DNA of 16,836 bases from Alistipes sp. (GTDB lineage Bacteria; Bacteroidota; Bacteroidia; Bacteroidales; Rikenellaceae), in NCBI GenBank assembly GCA_029065825.1, contig JAIEHQ010000020.1, forward strand, positions 1 to 16,836, read 5' to 3'. Each line of letters opens with the position of its first letter. Within the stretch, counting starts at the first letter, position 1. The notes below the pieces were generated by a model. That model ran no database searches. It had not been told where the DNA came from and was given only the letters and a program-made list of their open reading frames with translations. The position numbers were made by a program, and so were the translations under genes. Below are positions 6,664 to 13,592 of this stretch, in pieces.

Positions 6664-7992
6664 TTACAGCCGCTTGCGCAGCCGCTCGGCCTCCTCTTCG
6701 TAGCCGGGCTTGCCCAGCAGCGCGAACATGTTCTTCTTGTAGGCTTCCACTCCGGGTTGGTCGAAGGGATTGACCCCCAGCAGGTAGCCGCTGATGCCGC
6801 AGGCCTTTTCGAAGAAGTAGATCAGGCGGCCGACGTTGCGGGCATCGAGCCGGGGGATTTCGATGCGCAGGTTGGGTACGCCGCCGTCGGTGTGGGCCAG
6901 CGCCACGCCCAGCTCTGCCGTGCGGTTGATCTCCGAAAGACGTTTGCCGGCCAGGAAGTTGAGCCCGTCGGCATCTTCGGGGTCGGTTTCTATCGTGACG
7001 CACGTTTCCGATCCGGCGACGGAGACGACCGTCTCGAAGAGCATGCGTTCGCCCTCCTGAATGTATTGTCCCATCGAGTGCAGGTCGGTCGTGAATGTGG
7101 CTCCCGCCGGGAAGATGCCTCGGCCCTGCTTGCCCTCGCTCTCGCCGTAAAGCTGCTTCCACCACTCGGTCATGTATTGCAGCTGAGGCTCGTAGGAGGC
7201 CAGTATCTCGATCTTGTATCCCTTGCGGTAGAGGGCGTTGCGGATGGCGGCATAGCGCGCTGCGGGGTTCTCCTCGAAGGAGGCTTCCGGGGCCGTCGCC
7301 CGCTCCATTTCTCGTGCGCCGTCGATCAGGGCGCGGATATCGACTCCGGCCGCCGCCAGCGGCAGCAGTCCGACGGGGGTCAGCACCGAGTAGCGTCCGC
7401 CCACGTCGTCGGGAATGACCATCGTGCGGTATCCCTCCCGGTCGGCCAGACTCTTGAGCGCGCCGCGGCTGCGGTCCGTGACGGCCACGATCCGCCGGGC
7501 CGCCTCCTTGCGTCCGTAGCGGCGTTCGATCTCGGCGCGGATCAGCCGGAAGGCGATGGCCGGTTCGGTCGTGGTGCCCGATTTGGAGATGACGATCGCG
7601 GCGATCGACCGGTCGCGCACCGCATCGAGCAGGCGGGCCGTGTACTCCTCCGAGAGGTTCTGCCCGGCGAAGAGCAGCCGGGGGGTGTTGCGGTTGTGCA
7701 GCGCCGCGAACGGATCGTCGAGTGCCTCCAGCACCGCGCGTGCGCCGAGGTAGGAGCCGCCGATGCCGATGCAAAGGATCGTGTCGGCCAGATCGCGCAG
7801 CCGGGCGGCTTCGGCTTCGATGGCGGCCAGCGCCGGCTCGTCGAGGGAGGAGGGGAGGTGTACCCAGCCCAGAAAGTCGTGGCCTGCGCCGTTGCCGTCG
7901 TGGAGCAGCGCATTGGCGCGCAGGGCTTCCGCACGCTCCTGGTCGGAGAGGGCTACTGCTGCGCGGGAGGGGTCGAACTGCAAGGTATTCAT
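6664..7992 (-). CDS. pgi: Glucose-6-phosphate isomerase
   Basis: Interconverts glucose-6-phosphate and fructose-6-phosphate in the cytosol. At 442 residues it belongs to the short bacterial form rather than the 550-residue form of enterobacteria. The first sugar isomerase domain carries G76-I-G-G-S80 and S136-K-S-G-T-T-T-E143 for phosphate binding. Then come G-G-R-Y-S-V (198-203), the Q-L-Y-G-E-S-E-G-K signature with the catalytic glutamate near 284-286, H305 in D-L-H-S-M-G-Q, and Lys419 in G-V-E-A-Y-K, all expected active-site elements. Start ATG 7992 gives a normal N-terminus. No -7 box is visible before it; gpsA ends 142 bases upstream on the same strand, so a gpsA-pgi transcript is likely. 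Confidence 0.97.
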   Translation of the reverse strand: MNTLQFDPSRAAVALSDQERAEALRANALLHDGNGAGHDFLGWVHLPSSLDEPALAAIEAEAARLRDLADTILCIGIGGSYLGARAVLEALDDPFAALHNRNTPRLLFAGQNLSEEYTARLLDAVRDRSIAAIVISKSGTTTEPAIAFRLIRAEIERRYGRKEAARRIVAVTDRSRGALKSLADREGYRTMVIPDDVGGRYSVLTPVGLLPLAAAGVDIRALIDGAREMERATAPEASFEENPAARYAAIRNALYRKGYKIEILASYEPQLQYMTEWWKQLYGESEGKQGRGIFPAGATFTTDLHSMGQYIQEGERMLFETVVSVAGSETCVTIETDPEDADGLNFLAGKRLSEINRTAELGVALAHTDGGVPNLRIEIPRLDARNVGRLIYFFEKACGISGYLLGVNPFDQPGVEAYKKNMFALLGKPGYEEEAERLRKRL

Positions 7993-8061
7993 GGTCTTCG
8001 TAGGTTTGTCCGGCCCGTCATACGGGTATGCGGGGCGGGGATGAAATTCGCTCAGTAAGGG

Positions 8062-8078
8062 GGTGCGATGATCGCACC
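8062..8078 (-). other. Inverted repeat in the gpsA-pgi spacer
   Basis: GGTGCGAT (8062-8069) and ATCGCACC (8071-8078) form a near-perfect 17-base palindrome, folding as a 7-bp stem with a 3-base loop. There is no U tract on either strand, so a terminator is unlikely. It could be an operator or an mRNA processing or stability element. Confidence 0.4.
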
Positions 8079-8112
8079 GCCCGGGAAGTCGGTTCCGGTC
8101 GGGAGGAGTGTC

Positions 8113-8134
8113 GTGCGGGGGATTCCCCTGGCAC
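8113..8134 (-). other. Hairpin directly after the gpsA stop codon
   Basis: On the minus strand the base after the gpsA TGA begins a hairpin: GTGC pairs with GCAC (8131-8134 with 8113-8116) and GGGG pairs with CCCC inside it. No T run follows, so this is more likely a 3'-end stabiliser or partial attenuator ahead of pgi than a full terminator. Confidence 0.4.
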
Positions 8135-9151
8135 TCAGACCAGCTCGGAGGTCAGGTCCTGCATCGCCTTGCGTACGGGTGCGCCTTTGTAGAGCACCTC
8201 GTAAACCGTGTCGGCGATCGGCATTCGGACCCGATGGCGCGTGTTGATGTGGCGGATGCACTCGGCGGCGAAATAGCCTTCGGCCACCTGGGTCATCTCG
8301 TCCAGTGCGTCGCGCACCGTGCAGCCGTGTCCGATGAGCAGTCCCAGCTTGCGGTTGCGGCTGTGGACCGAGTAGCAGGTGACCAGCAGGTCGCCCAGAT
8401 AGGCCGAGGCGCGCGTTTCTCGGGTGTCGGGGTAGCTCTCCCGCAGAAACCGGGCCATTTCGAGGGCGCTGTTCGAGATGAGCACCGCCAGGAAGTTGTC
8501 GCCGTAGCCCAGGCCGACCGCCATGCCGACGGCGACGGCGTAGATGTTCTTGAGAATCGTGGCGTATTCGATGCCGTAGAGGTCCGTCGCGTAGGAGAGG
8601 CGGATGTAGTCGGTGGCGAACTTGCGCCCCAGGGCCCGGGCGTTCTCCGGGTCGGTCGCCACCACCGTGAGGTAGGAGAGCCGTTCGAGCGACACCTCCT
8701 CGGCGTGCGAGGGGCCCGTGACGATGCCCAACTGCTTGAACGAAAGTCCGTAATGGTCGTGCATGTACTCCACCACCGATGTATAGTCGTCGGGTACGAT
8801 TCCCTTGATGGCCGAAATCACGAATTTGTCCTGCAGCGGGACGCGCAGCGGGGCGAGGGTCTTTTTCAGGTAGGCCGACGGTGCGGCCAGGACGATCACG
8901 TCGGCTTCGGCGACCGTGCGGTCGAGATCGTCGGAGGGGACGATGCGCGACGGGTCGAAACGCACGTTGCTCAGGTAGCGCGGGTTGCGCCCTTCGGTGC
9001 GGAGGCTTTCGAGGACCTCGGGGTTGCGGACATACCAGCCGATCGAAGGCTCGTTCTCGGAGAGTACCTTGGCCAGCGCCGTAGCCCAGCTGCCGTAGCC
9101 GATGACGGCGCAACGGGCGCCGTCGGGTATCTTGTAGCTGTTTTCCGACAT
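8135..9151 (-). CDS. gpsA: Glycerol-3-phosphate dehydrogenase [NAD(P)+]
   Basis: Reduces dihydroxyacetone phosphate to sn-glycerol-3-phosphate, the backbone precursor of phospholipids. The 338 residues from ATG 9151 are the family length. The frame is open upstream to an ATG at 9295, but that extension would read through the promoter and the divergent mreB leader, so 9151 is chosen. Visible are the Rossmann motif G18-Y-G-S-W22, K116-G117, G146-P-S-H-A-E-E-V153, the catalytic lysine K201 in L-K-N-I-Y-A, G253-D-L-L-V-T-C259 and S264-R-N-R-K-L-G270. Tyr in place of Ala in the usual GAGSWGTAL motif is a family variation and should not impair NAD binding. A -7 box lies 26 bases upstream, and pgi follows. 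Confidence 0.97.
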   Translation of the reverse strand: MSENSYKIPDGARCAVIGYGSWATALAKVLSENEPSIGWYVRNPEVLESLRTEGRNPRYLSNVRFDPSRIVPSDDLDRTVAEADVIVLAAPSAYLKKTLAPLRVPLQDKFVISAIKGIVPDDYTSVVEYMHDHYGLSFKQLGIVTGPSHAEEVSLERLSYLTVVATDPENARALGRKFATDYIRLSYATDLYGIEYATILKNIYAVAVGMAVGLGYGDNFLAVLISNSALEMARFLRESYPDTRETRASAYLGDLLVTCYSVHSRNRKLGLLIGHGCTVRDALDEMTQVAEGYFAAECIRHINTRHRVRMPIADTVYEVLYKGAPVRKAMQDLTSELV

Positions 9152-9176
9152 TTTCGATGCAAATGAGATTATAATA

Positions 9177-9184
9177 CAAATATA
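9177..9184 (-). promoter_or_regulatory. -7 promoter box for gpsA
   Basis: The minus strand reads TATATTTG, matching TAnnTTTG, 26 bases before the gpsA ATG, in a strongly AT-rich stretch (9161-9190). It faces away from the mreB box, 42 bases apart, so the two promoters form a compact divergent pair. Confidence 0.65.
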
Positions 9185-9226
9185 ATAAAAAAATGTGGAG
9201 ATGCGCATAAATATCCATCTTTTTCC

Positions 9227-9234
9227 TATCTTTG
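9227..9234 (+). promoter_or_regulatory. -7 promoter box for the mreB operon
   Basis: TATCTTTG matches TAnnTTTG exactly. It lies 106 bases before the mreB ATG, giving a leader of about 98 bases, long compared with gdhA and gpsA here. No clear -33 TTTG is seen. Confidence 0.65.
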
Positions 9235-9243
9235 TCTCTGACT

Positions 9244-9273
9244 CGGACGGTGTCCGCTCCGCCGGAGACGGAC
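9244..9273 (+). promoter_or_regulatory. Alternative hairpins in the mreB leader
   Basis: GTCCG at 9252-9256 can pair either with CGGAC at 9244-9248 (3-base loop) or, as part of a 9-bp bulged stem, with CGGAC at 9269-9273 (CTCC 9257-9260 with GGAG 9264-9267). The two folds exclude each other. The second looks stronger. A T-rich stretch (9295-9305) lies further downstream. A regulatory role is inference only. Confidence 0.35.
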
Positions 9274-9314
9274 GGGTGCGGCCGGTGTCGGTCAATATTT
9301 TTGTTTTCAGAATT

Positions 9315-9333
9315 TTAGGATAGATTAGGATAG
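9315..9333 (+). repeat. mreB: Tandem TTAGGATAG repeat at the mreB ribosome-binding site
   Basis: TTAGGATAG occurs at 9315-9323 and 9325-9333, exactly one 10-base step apart and ending 6 bases before the mreB ATG. Each copy holds AGGA; the second (9327-9330) is 9 bases from the ATG, so it is a plausible Shine-Dalgarno in a phylum that rarely shows one. Confidence 0.6.
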
Positions 9334-9339
9334 CGTGTT

Positions 9340-10359
9340 ATGGGGCTTTTTTCATTGACGCAGGAGTTGGCGATCGACCTGGGTACGGCCAATACCCTGA
9401 TTATTCATAACGGGAAGGTCGTCGTGGACGAACCTTCGATCGTGGCGCTCGACGTGCACTCGGGCAAGCTGATCGCCATCGGCCAGGAGGCGCAGCGGAT
9501 GCACGAGCGCACCAATCCCAATATCAAGACGATCCGCCCGCTCAAGGACGGCGTGATCGCCGATTTCAACGCCACCGAGCTGATGCTTCGCGGCATGATC
9601 AAGAAGGTCAAGACGACGGGCAATCTGTTCGCGCCGTCGCTGCGCATGGTGGTCTGCATCCCCTCCGGTTCGACCAATGTCGAGATCCGCGCCGTGCGCG
9701 ACTCGGCCGAGCATGCGGGCGGCCGCGAGGTCTATATGATTTACGAGCCGATGGCCGCCGCGCTGGGTGCCGGGCTGGATGTCGAGGCTCCCGAGGGCAA
9801 CATGGTCATCGACATCGGCGGCGGTACCTCGGAGATCGCCTGCATCTCGCTGGGCGGCATCGTCTGCTCGGAGTCGATCAATGTCGCCGGCGACGTGTTT
9901 ACCGCCGACATCCAGGCTTACGTGCGGCAGCAGCACAACATCCGCATCGGCGAGCGTACGGCCGAGGCGATCAAGTGCGCGATCGGTGCCGCGCTGACCG
10001 AGCTGGACGAGGAGCCGGAGGATTTCGTCGTGACGGGTCCCAACATGCTGACGGCGCTGCCCCAGAGCGTGTCGCTCAGCTACAAGGAGATCGCCTATGC
10101 GATGGAGAAGTCGCTCGTCAAGCTGGACGCGGCGCTGATGAAGGTGCTCGAGGCCATGCCCCCCGAGCTGTATGCCGACATCGTGAAGAACGGCATCTAT
10201 CTGGCCGGCGGCGGTGCGCTGATCAAGGGGCTGGGCAAGCGTCTGAACGCCAAGACCGGACTTCCGTTCCACGTGGCCGAGGATCCGCTGCGTGCCATCG
10301 CGCGCGGTACGGGCATCGCGCTGAAGAACATCAACCGCTTCTCGTTCCTGATGAAATAA
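9340..10359 (+). CDS. mreB: Rod shape-determining protein MreB
   Basis: Actin-like ATPase that polymerises into membrane-bound filaments and orients the elongation machinery around the cell. The 339 residues are the standard length. The phosphate-1 loop D13-L-G-T-A-N-T19, the E136-P-M-A-A-A141 signature, phosphate-2 D158-I-G-G-G-T-S-E165 and the adenosine motif L-A-G-G-G-A near the C-terminus are all present. The N-terminus M-G-L-F-S begins normally for the family, supporting ATG 9340. It is the first gene of a five-gene operon and is followed by mreC after 27 bases. In some Bacteroidales, as I recall, purH precedes mreB; here gpsA lies upstream and divergent. Confidence 0.98.
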   Translation: MGLFSLTQELAIDLGTANTLIIHNGKVVVDEPSIVALDVHSGKLIAIGQEAQRMHERTNPNIKTIRPLKDGVIADFNATELMLRGMIKKVKTTGNLFAPSLRMVVCIPSGSTNVEIRAVRDSAEHAGGREVYMIYEPMAAALGAGLDVEAPEGNMVIDIGGGTSEIACISLGGIVCSESINVAGDVFTADIQAYVRQQHNIRIGERTAEAIKCAIGAALTELDEEPEDFVVTGPNMLTALPQSVSLSYKEIAYAMEKSLVKLDAALMKVLEAMPPELYADIVKNGIYLAGGGALIKGLGKRLNAKTGLPFHVAEDPLRAIARGTGIALKNINRFSFLMK

Positions 10360-10386
10360 ATCCGCAGGCGGAGCCTGTGCCGTGCC

Positions 10387-11229
10387 GTGTATAAGCTGAT
10401 CGAATTCCTGCGCCGGATTTTTGTGCCGCTGCTCTTCGTCGTCTTCGAGGTGTGCGCCGTGGTCTATTACGCCCGGTCGTCGGATTATACGCAGGCCCGG
10501 CTGCTGACCCGCTCGAATCAGGCGGTGGGGGCGGTGCACGGCGTGCTGGCCGGGGTGCGGCGCTACTTCTCGCTCGCAGGGGAGAACCGGCTGCTGCTGG
10601 GGCGTGTCGCCACGCTCGAGGAGGAGCTTGCCCGCTACCGGCGCATGACGGCCGATTCGCTGCACGAGGCGCTGCTCGCCGACATCGGTCCCAAACCCTA
10701 CGAACTCTCGGTGGCGCGCGTGATCTCCAACTCGATCAACAAGAGCCGCAACTACCTCGTACTCGACCGGGGCCTGCGCGACGGCGTGGAGGAGGGCATG
10801 GGCGTGCTCTCGCCCGAAGGGGCGATGGTCGGGCGCGTTGTCGCCTGCTCGGAGCGCTATGCGGTGGCGCTGTCGATACTCAACACCGCGTTCAAGGCGA
10901 GCGGCAAGATCGCCGGCGACGACTATTTCGGTTCGATCTACTGGACGGGCGACGACCGTTACCGCGTGCGGATGCGCGAACTGTCCAAATACGCCCGCAT
11001 CGAGGAGGGCGACGAGGTGGTCTCGTCGGGCTTCTCGCAATATTTCCCGGCCGACATTCCCATCGGTTTCGTCGAGAGTTTCTCGCTTTCGGCCGACCGG
11101 ATGTCCTACGACGTGGAGATCCGGCTGGCGGTCAATGTGTCGCAGCTGACCGACGTGATCCTGATCCGCAACCGCGACCTGGGCGAGATCCGCGACCTGG
11201 AGTTCAAGGCCCGCACCATGAAGAATTAG
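10387..11229 (+). CDS. mreC: Cell shape-determining protein MreC (GTG start)
   Basis: Bitopic membrane protein whose periplasmic part activates PBP2-RodA. It has 280 residues: a short cytoplasmic start, one membrane segment (about 11-28), a coiled coil (about 65-95, with L-E-E-E-L-A-R-Y-R-R) and the beta-rich MreC domain (about 105-270) with G-L-R-D-G-V and G-x-V-V-S-S-G. The start is GTG at 10387; no ATG is available between the mreB stop and the membrane segment. The mreC frame is the same as that of mreB, with nine sense codons after the mreB TAA before the GTG. Overall similarity is recognisable although MreC varies a lot. mreD starts 15 bases after the stop. Confidence 0.93.
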   Translation: MYKLIEFLRRIFVPLLFVVFEVCAVVYYARSSDYTQARLLTRSNQAVGAVHGVLAGVRRYFSLAGENRLLLGRVATLEEELARYRRMTADSLHEALLADIGPKPYELSVARVISNSINKSRNYLVLDRGLRDGVEEGMGVLSPEGAMVGRVVACSERYAVALSILNTAFKASGKIAGDDYFGSIYWTGDDRYRVRMRELSKYARIEEGDEVVSSGFSQYFPADIPIGFVESFSLSADRMSYDVEIRLAVNVSQLTDVILIRNRDLGEIRDLEFKARTMKN

Positions 11230-11244
11230 AGAGAAGCATCCACA

Positions 11245-11763
11245 ATGTATCGCGCATATCCCTATATCCTGCTCTTCTTCGCTCTGGCGTTGCTGCAGGT
11301 TTTTTTGTTCGACAATCTTTCGATCAGCGTCTATCTGTCGCCGCTGGTCTATGTCGCGTTCGTCGTGCTGCTGCCCATCGACGTGCGTCCCGTGGTTGCG
11401 CTGCTCGCGGCGCTGGCGCTCGGGGTCGCGATGGATTGGACGATGGGCGGTGCCGGCATCAACACCATCGCCACGCTGCCTCTGGCCCTGCTCCGCCGTC
11501 CGCTGCTGCGCTCGATCTGCGGCGAGGAGAACATCCGCGAGGGGGGCGTGCCTTCGCCCGAACGGCTGGGGCGGGGTTCGTTCCTGCGCTACCTGATCGC
11601 GATGGTGGCGGTGCACCACCTGATCTTCTTCGTCGTGGAGGCGCTCTCGTGGTCGCGTCTGCCCTACACGCTCGGGCGCTGGCTGCTCAGCGGTGCGGTT
11701 TCGGTCGGGTTCATCTGGCTGATCGCCGCAATATTTACCGCCAAACGGATCAGTAAGTCATGA
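11245..11763 (+). CDS. mreD: Rod shape-determining protein MreD
   Basis: Small polytopic inner-membrane protein that works with MreC in the elongation complex. The 172 residues contain about five or six hydrophobic segments (about 6-22, 29-46, 49-66, 116-134, 148-168), a typical length and layout. Sequence identity in this family is low, so the call rests on size, membrane pattern and position between mreC and mrdA. Its TGA overlaps the mrdA ATG by four bases (ATGA), implying translational coupling. Confidence 0.92.
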   Translation: MYRAYPYILLFFALALLQVFLFDNLSISVYLSPLVYVAFVVLLPIDVRPVVALLAALALGVAMDWTMGGAGINTIATLPLALLRRPLLRSICGEENIREGGVPSPERLGRGSFLRYLIAMVAVHHLIFFVVEALSWSRLPYTLGRWLLSGAVSVGFIWLIAAIFTAKRISKS

Positions 11764-13592
11764 ATTACAATACCGACGGAAAGGCCCGTATGCGGGCCTT
11801 GCAACTGGTCGTGCTGCTCGTCTTCGGCGTGATCGCGGCACGTCTGGTCTATATCCAGCTGATCGACTCGAGGTACGAGGAGCTGGCCCGGGGCAATACG
11901 CTGCGTTCGGAGGTGCTCTATCCCGCCCGGGGCGAGGTGTTCGACCGCAACGGCGAGTATCTGGTGCAGAGCCGCGAGTGCTACGACCTGATGGTGGTCT
12001 ATCGCGAGCTGGACCGTGCCGGGTTCGATACGGCCCGCTTCTGCCAGGTTACCGGGATTACGCGCCGCGCGCTCGAACGCGAGCTGGCCAATGCCCGGAT
12101 GCGTCCGCGTGCGCCGCGCATGATCCTGAACTTCATGTCGAAGGAGGAGAAACTGCGTTTCGACGAGTGCAGCTTCAGCGGATTCCACACCGTCTATCGC
12201 ACCGTGCGGCAATACCCCCGCAAGGTGGGCGGCAATCTGCTGGGATACGTGAGCGAGGTCAATGCCGAGCAGCTCAGGCGATACCCCTCCTACCAGGCGG
12301 GGGAGTATATCGGCGTGAGCGGCGTGGAGTCGGCCTACGAGGCGGAGCTGCGCGGAAAGAAGGGGGTAAAGATCTCGGAGGTCGATACGCACGGTGCGAT
12401 CAAGGGCTCCTACATGCAGGGGCGCTTCGATTCGCTGCCCGTGCCGGGGGCCTCGATCGTCTGCACGATCGACGCGCGGCTGCAGCTCTTCGCCGAGGAG
12501 CTGATGGCCGGCAAGGTGGGTGCCGCGGTGGCGATCGAACCTGCGACGGGCGAGATCCTGATGATGGTCTCCTCGCCCACCTACGATCCCGACGAGCTGG
12601 TCGGCCGGCAGCGCGGCAATCATTATATGGAGCTGCTCTACAACAAGCGGCAGCCGCTGTTCAACCGGGCCGTCAGTTCGCCCTATCCTCCCGGCTCGAC
12701 CTTCAAGCTGGTGCAGGGACTCATCGGCATGCAGGAGGGGGTGCTTACCCCTTCGATGCGCTACTCCTGCCACGAGGGCTATCAGGTGGGGCGGCTGAAG
12801 ATGAAATGCCACGCCCACTCCTCGCCGCTGGACCTCTATTTCGCGGTGGCGACCTCGTGCAACGCCTACTTCTGCTATGTCTTCCGCAATATTCTGGAGA
12901 ACCCGAAGTACGGCAGCGTGAAGCGGGGCTTCGAAGTATGGAAGGAGTATGTCGAGAGCTTCGGCTTCGGCCGCAAGCTCGGCTCCGACTTCCTGAGCGA
13001 GAAGAGCGGCTACGTTCCCGACCGCGAGTTCTACGACAACCGCTACCGCCGCTCGTGGAACGCGCTCACGGTGCTCTCGCTTTCGATCGGCCAGGGCGAG
13101 CTGGGCTGCACGCCGCTGCAGATGGCCAACCTGGCGGCGATCATCGCCAACAGGGGCTACTACTATATCCCGCATATCGTCCGTTCGGTCGCCGGGCGCG
13201 ATTCGATGGACCGGCGCTTCTACGAACGCCACTACACGAAGGTCGAGCCGCGTTATTTCGAACCGATCGTCGAGGGCATGTGGCGGAGCGTCCACCAGGA
13301 GGGCGGAACCTCCCGTGCGGCCTATCTGCCCGGACTCGATGTCTGCGGCAAGACCGGCACGGCGCAGAACCCGCGCGGCAAGGACCACTCGACCTTCCTC
13401 TCCTTCGCTCCGAAGGAGAATCCCCGCATCGCCATCTCGGTCTATGTCGAGAACGGCGGCTTCGGTGCGGCGACGGCCTTGCCGATCGCTTCGCTCATCG
13501 AGGAGTATTACCTGACCGACACCATCCGCCGGCCCTGGCTGGTGGATATGGTGAAGGAGAAGACGATTAATTACCCGGCATATGGAAAATAG
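11760..13592 (+). CDS. mrdA: Penicillin-binding protein 2 (peptidoglycan transpeptidase)
   Basis: Class B PBP that cross-links peptidoglycan during side-wall growth, partner of RodA. It has 610 residues: a membrane anchor (about 13-31), a pedestal/dimerisation domain (about 40-230) with the G-E-V-F-D-R-N-G signature, and a transpeptidase domain (about 245-590). The active-site motifs are intact: S313-T-F-K316 (nucleophile serine), S366-C-N368 and K531-T-G533-T. The G-Q-G-E-L-G-C-T-P-L-Q segment before the KTG motif is typical. Start ATG 11760 overlaps mreD by four bases, and the 3' end overlaps rodA by 11 bases. It is the target of amdinocillin-type beta-lactams in other bacteria; susceptibility here cannot be read from sequence. 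Confidence 0.97.
   Translation: MNYNTDGKARMRALQLVVLLVFGVIAARLVYIQLIDSRYEELARGNTLRSEVLYPARGEVFDRNGEYLVQSRECYDLMVVYRELDRAGFDTARFCQVTGITRRALERELANARMRPRAPRMILNFMSKEEKLRFDECSFSGFHTVYRTVRQYPRKVGGNLLGYVSEVNAEQLRRYPSYQAGEYIGVSGVESAYEAELRGKKGVKISEVDTHGAIKGSYMQGRFDSLPVPGASIVCTIDARLQLFAEELMAGKVGAAVAIEPATGEILMMVSSPTYDPDELVGRQRGNHYMELLYNKRQPLFNRAVSSPYPPGSTFKLVQGLIGMQEGVLTPSMRYSCHEGYQVGRLKMKCHAHSSPLDLYFAVATSCNAYFCYVFRNILENPKYGSVKRGFEVWKEYVESFGFGRKLGSDFLSEKSGYVPDREFYDNRYRRSWNALTVLSLSIGQGELGCTPLQMANLAAIIANRGYYYIPHIVRSVAGRDSMDRRFYERHYTKVEPRYFEPIVEGMWRSVHQEGGTSRAAYLPGLDVCGKTGTAQNPRGKDHSTFLSFAPKENPRIAISVYVENGGFGAATALPIASLIEEYYLTDTIRRPWLVDMVKEKTINYPAYGK

Noticed and set aside
9152..9295. N-terminal extension of gpsA to an ATG at 9295
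   Set aside because: It would add 48 residues absent from the family and run through the gpsA and mreB -7 boxes; ATG 9151 gives a normal GpsA N-terminus.
9352..11619. Minus-strand open frame of 755 codons opposite mreB, mreC and mreD
   Set aside because: Same compositional artefact; the plus-strand genes have full family motifs and operon spacing.
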